Source of the DNA: an uncultured Bacteroidales bacterium
Lineage (GTDB): Bacteria > Bacteroidota > Bacteroidia > Bacteroidales > Paludibacteraceae
Length of the DNA stretch: 63,939 bases
Assembly: GCA_903911085.1 (NCBI GenBank)
Contig: CAIWCC010000051.1
Coordinates: forward strand, 1-63,939
Direction of reading: 5' to 3'
Every line of letters begins with the position of its first letter. Positions within the stretch are counted from its first letter, which is position 1. Shown one piece after another: positions 63,845-63,939 of this stretch. The notes beneath the pieces are model-generated. The model had not been told where the DNA came from. It saw only the letters and a list, made by a program, of their open reading frames with translations, and ran no database searches. The position numbers and the translations under genes are program-made.

Positions 63845-63939
63845 AAGTTTTTAAACACACTTAAATACATTTTGATTTAAATAAGAAACTAATATGTATA
63901 ACGTGTGAAATTGTTTTTTACTTTATATTTTATTAAAAT

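Noticed and set aside
1-63939. CRISPR arrays, phage genes or insertion sequences
   Set aside because: No regularly spaced identical repeats with unique spacers, no transposase and no phage structural genes were seen.

Overview
The window looks like a chromosomal segment from an AT-rich member of the Bacteroidota, most likely order Bacteroidales. Several things point there. It has a PorQ type IX secretion gene and two proteins with type IX-style C-terminal sorting regions. It has a TonB-dependent receptor with a carboxypeptidase-D regulatory-like (CarboxypepD_reg) N-terminal domain paired with a DUF4249 lipoprotein. Families typical of the group are present (DUF4954, a BT_3928-like DoxX protein, DUF1599, a PhoH-PurC neighbourhood). 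Several promoters match TAnnTTTG, twice with a TTTG box 19-20 bp upstream. I see no rRNA, CRISPR array, phage or insertion sequence; the only tRNA is tRNA-Ser(UGA).

Layout. 0-4 kb: a von Willebrand A surface protein diverges from an ECF sigma / membrane anti-sigma-like pair. 4-17 kb (mostly minus strand): tRNA-Ser, purC, an unknown membrane protein, phoH, glyA, a CAT-like acyltransferase, a flavin reductase, pyrI - methyltransferase - pyrB with a possible attenuator leader, an iron alcohol dehydrogenase, a DUF4954 protein and hflX. 17-36 kb (mostly plus): porQ-cmk-ispH-pfkA, a low-molecular-weight phosphatase, an RlpA-like protein, DUF1599, a DoxX-like protein, two unknown envelope genes, tpiA, a YciO-like gene, waaA/kdtA and hisS; then minus-strand tdk and an AI-2E-type exporter; then an acidic conserved protein, rsmI, a coiled-coil lipoprotein and a YjjG-type phosphatase. 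36-44 kb: a secreted papain-like protease with a translationally coupled partner, bcp, ppa, a METTL25-like methyltransferase and a BspA-like leucine-rich-repeat protein. 44-51 kb: a six-gene set that I consider the most novel part. 51-57 kb: two DEAD-box helicases flanking a glycerophosphodiesterase lipoprotein set between small outer-membrane proteins, plus a decayed gene. 57-64 kb: an orphan histidine kinase, DUF177-rpmF-fabH, and the DUF4249/TonB receptor pair.

How the genes work together. Housekeeping modules cover purine and pyrimidine synthesis, glycolysis, isoprenoids, fatty acids, LPS Kdo addition, translation and RNA remodelling. Envelope modules cover type IX secretion, the sigma/anti-sigma switch and TonB uptake. 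The 44227-51271 block combines a PqqD-like small protein, an ATP-grasp ligase, a PLP decarboxylase, a urea-transporter/M23-peptidase fusion, an outer-membrane TPR/beta-barrel protein and a TPR protein. The last three overlap. It reads as a cytoplasm-to-outer-membrane pathway of unknown product. All assignments come from reading motifs by eye; no database search was run.
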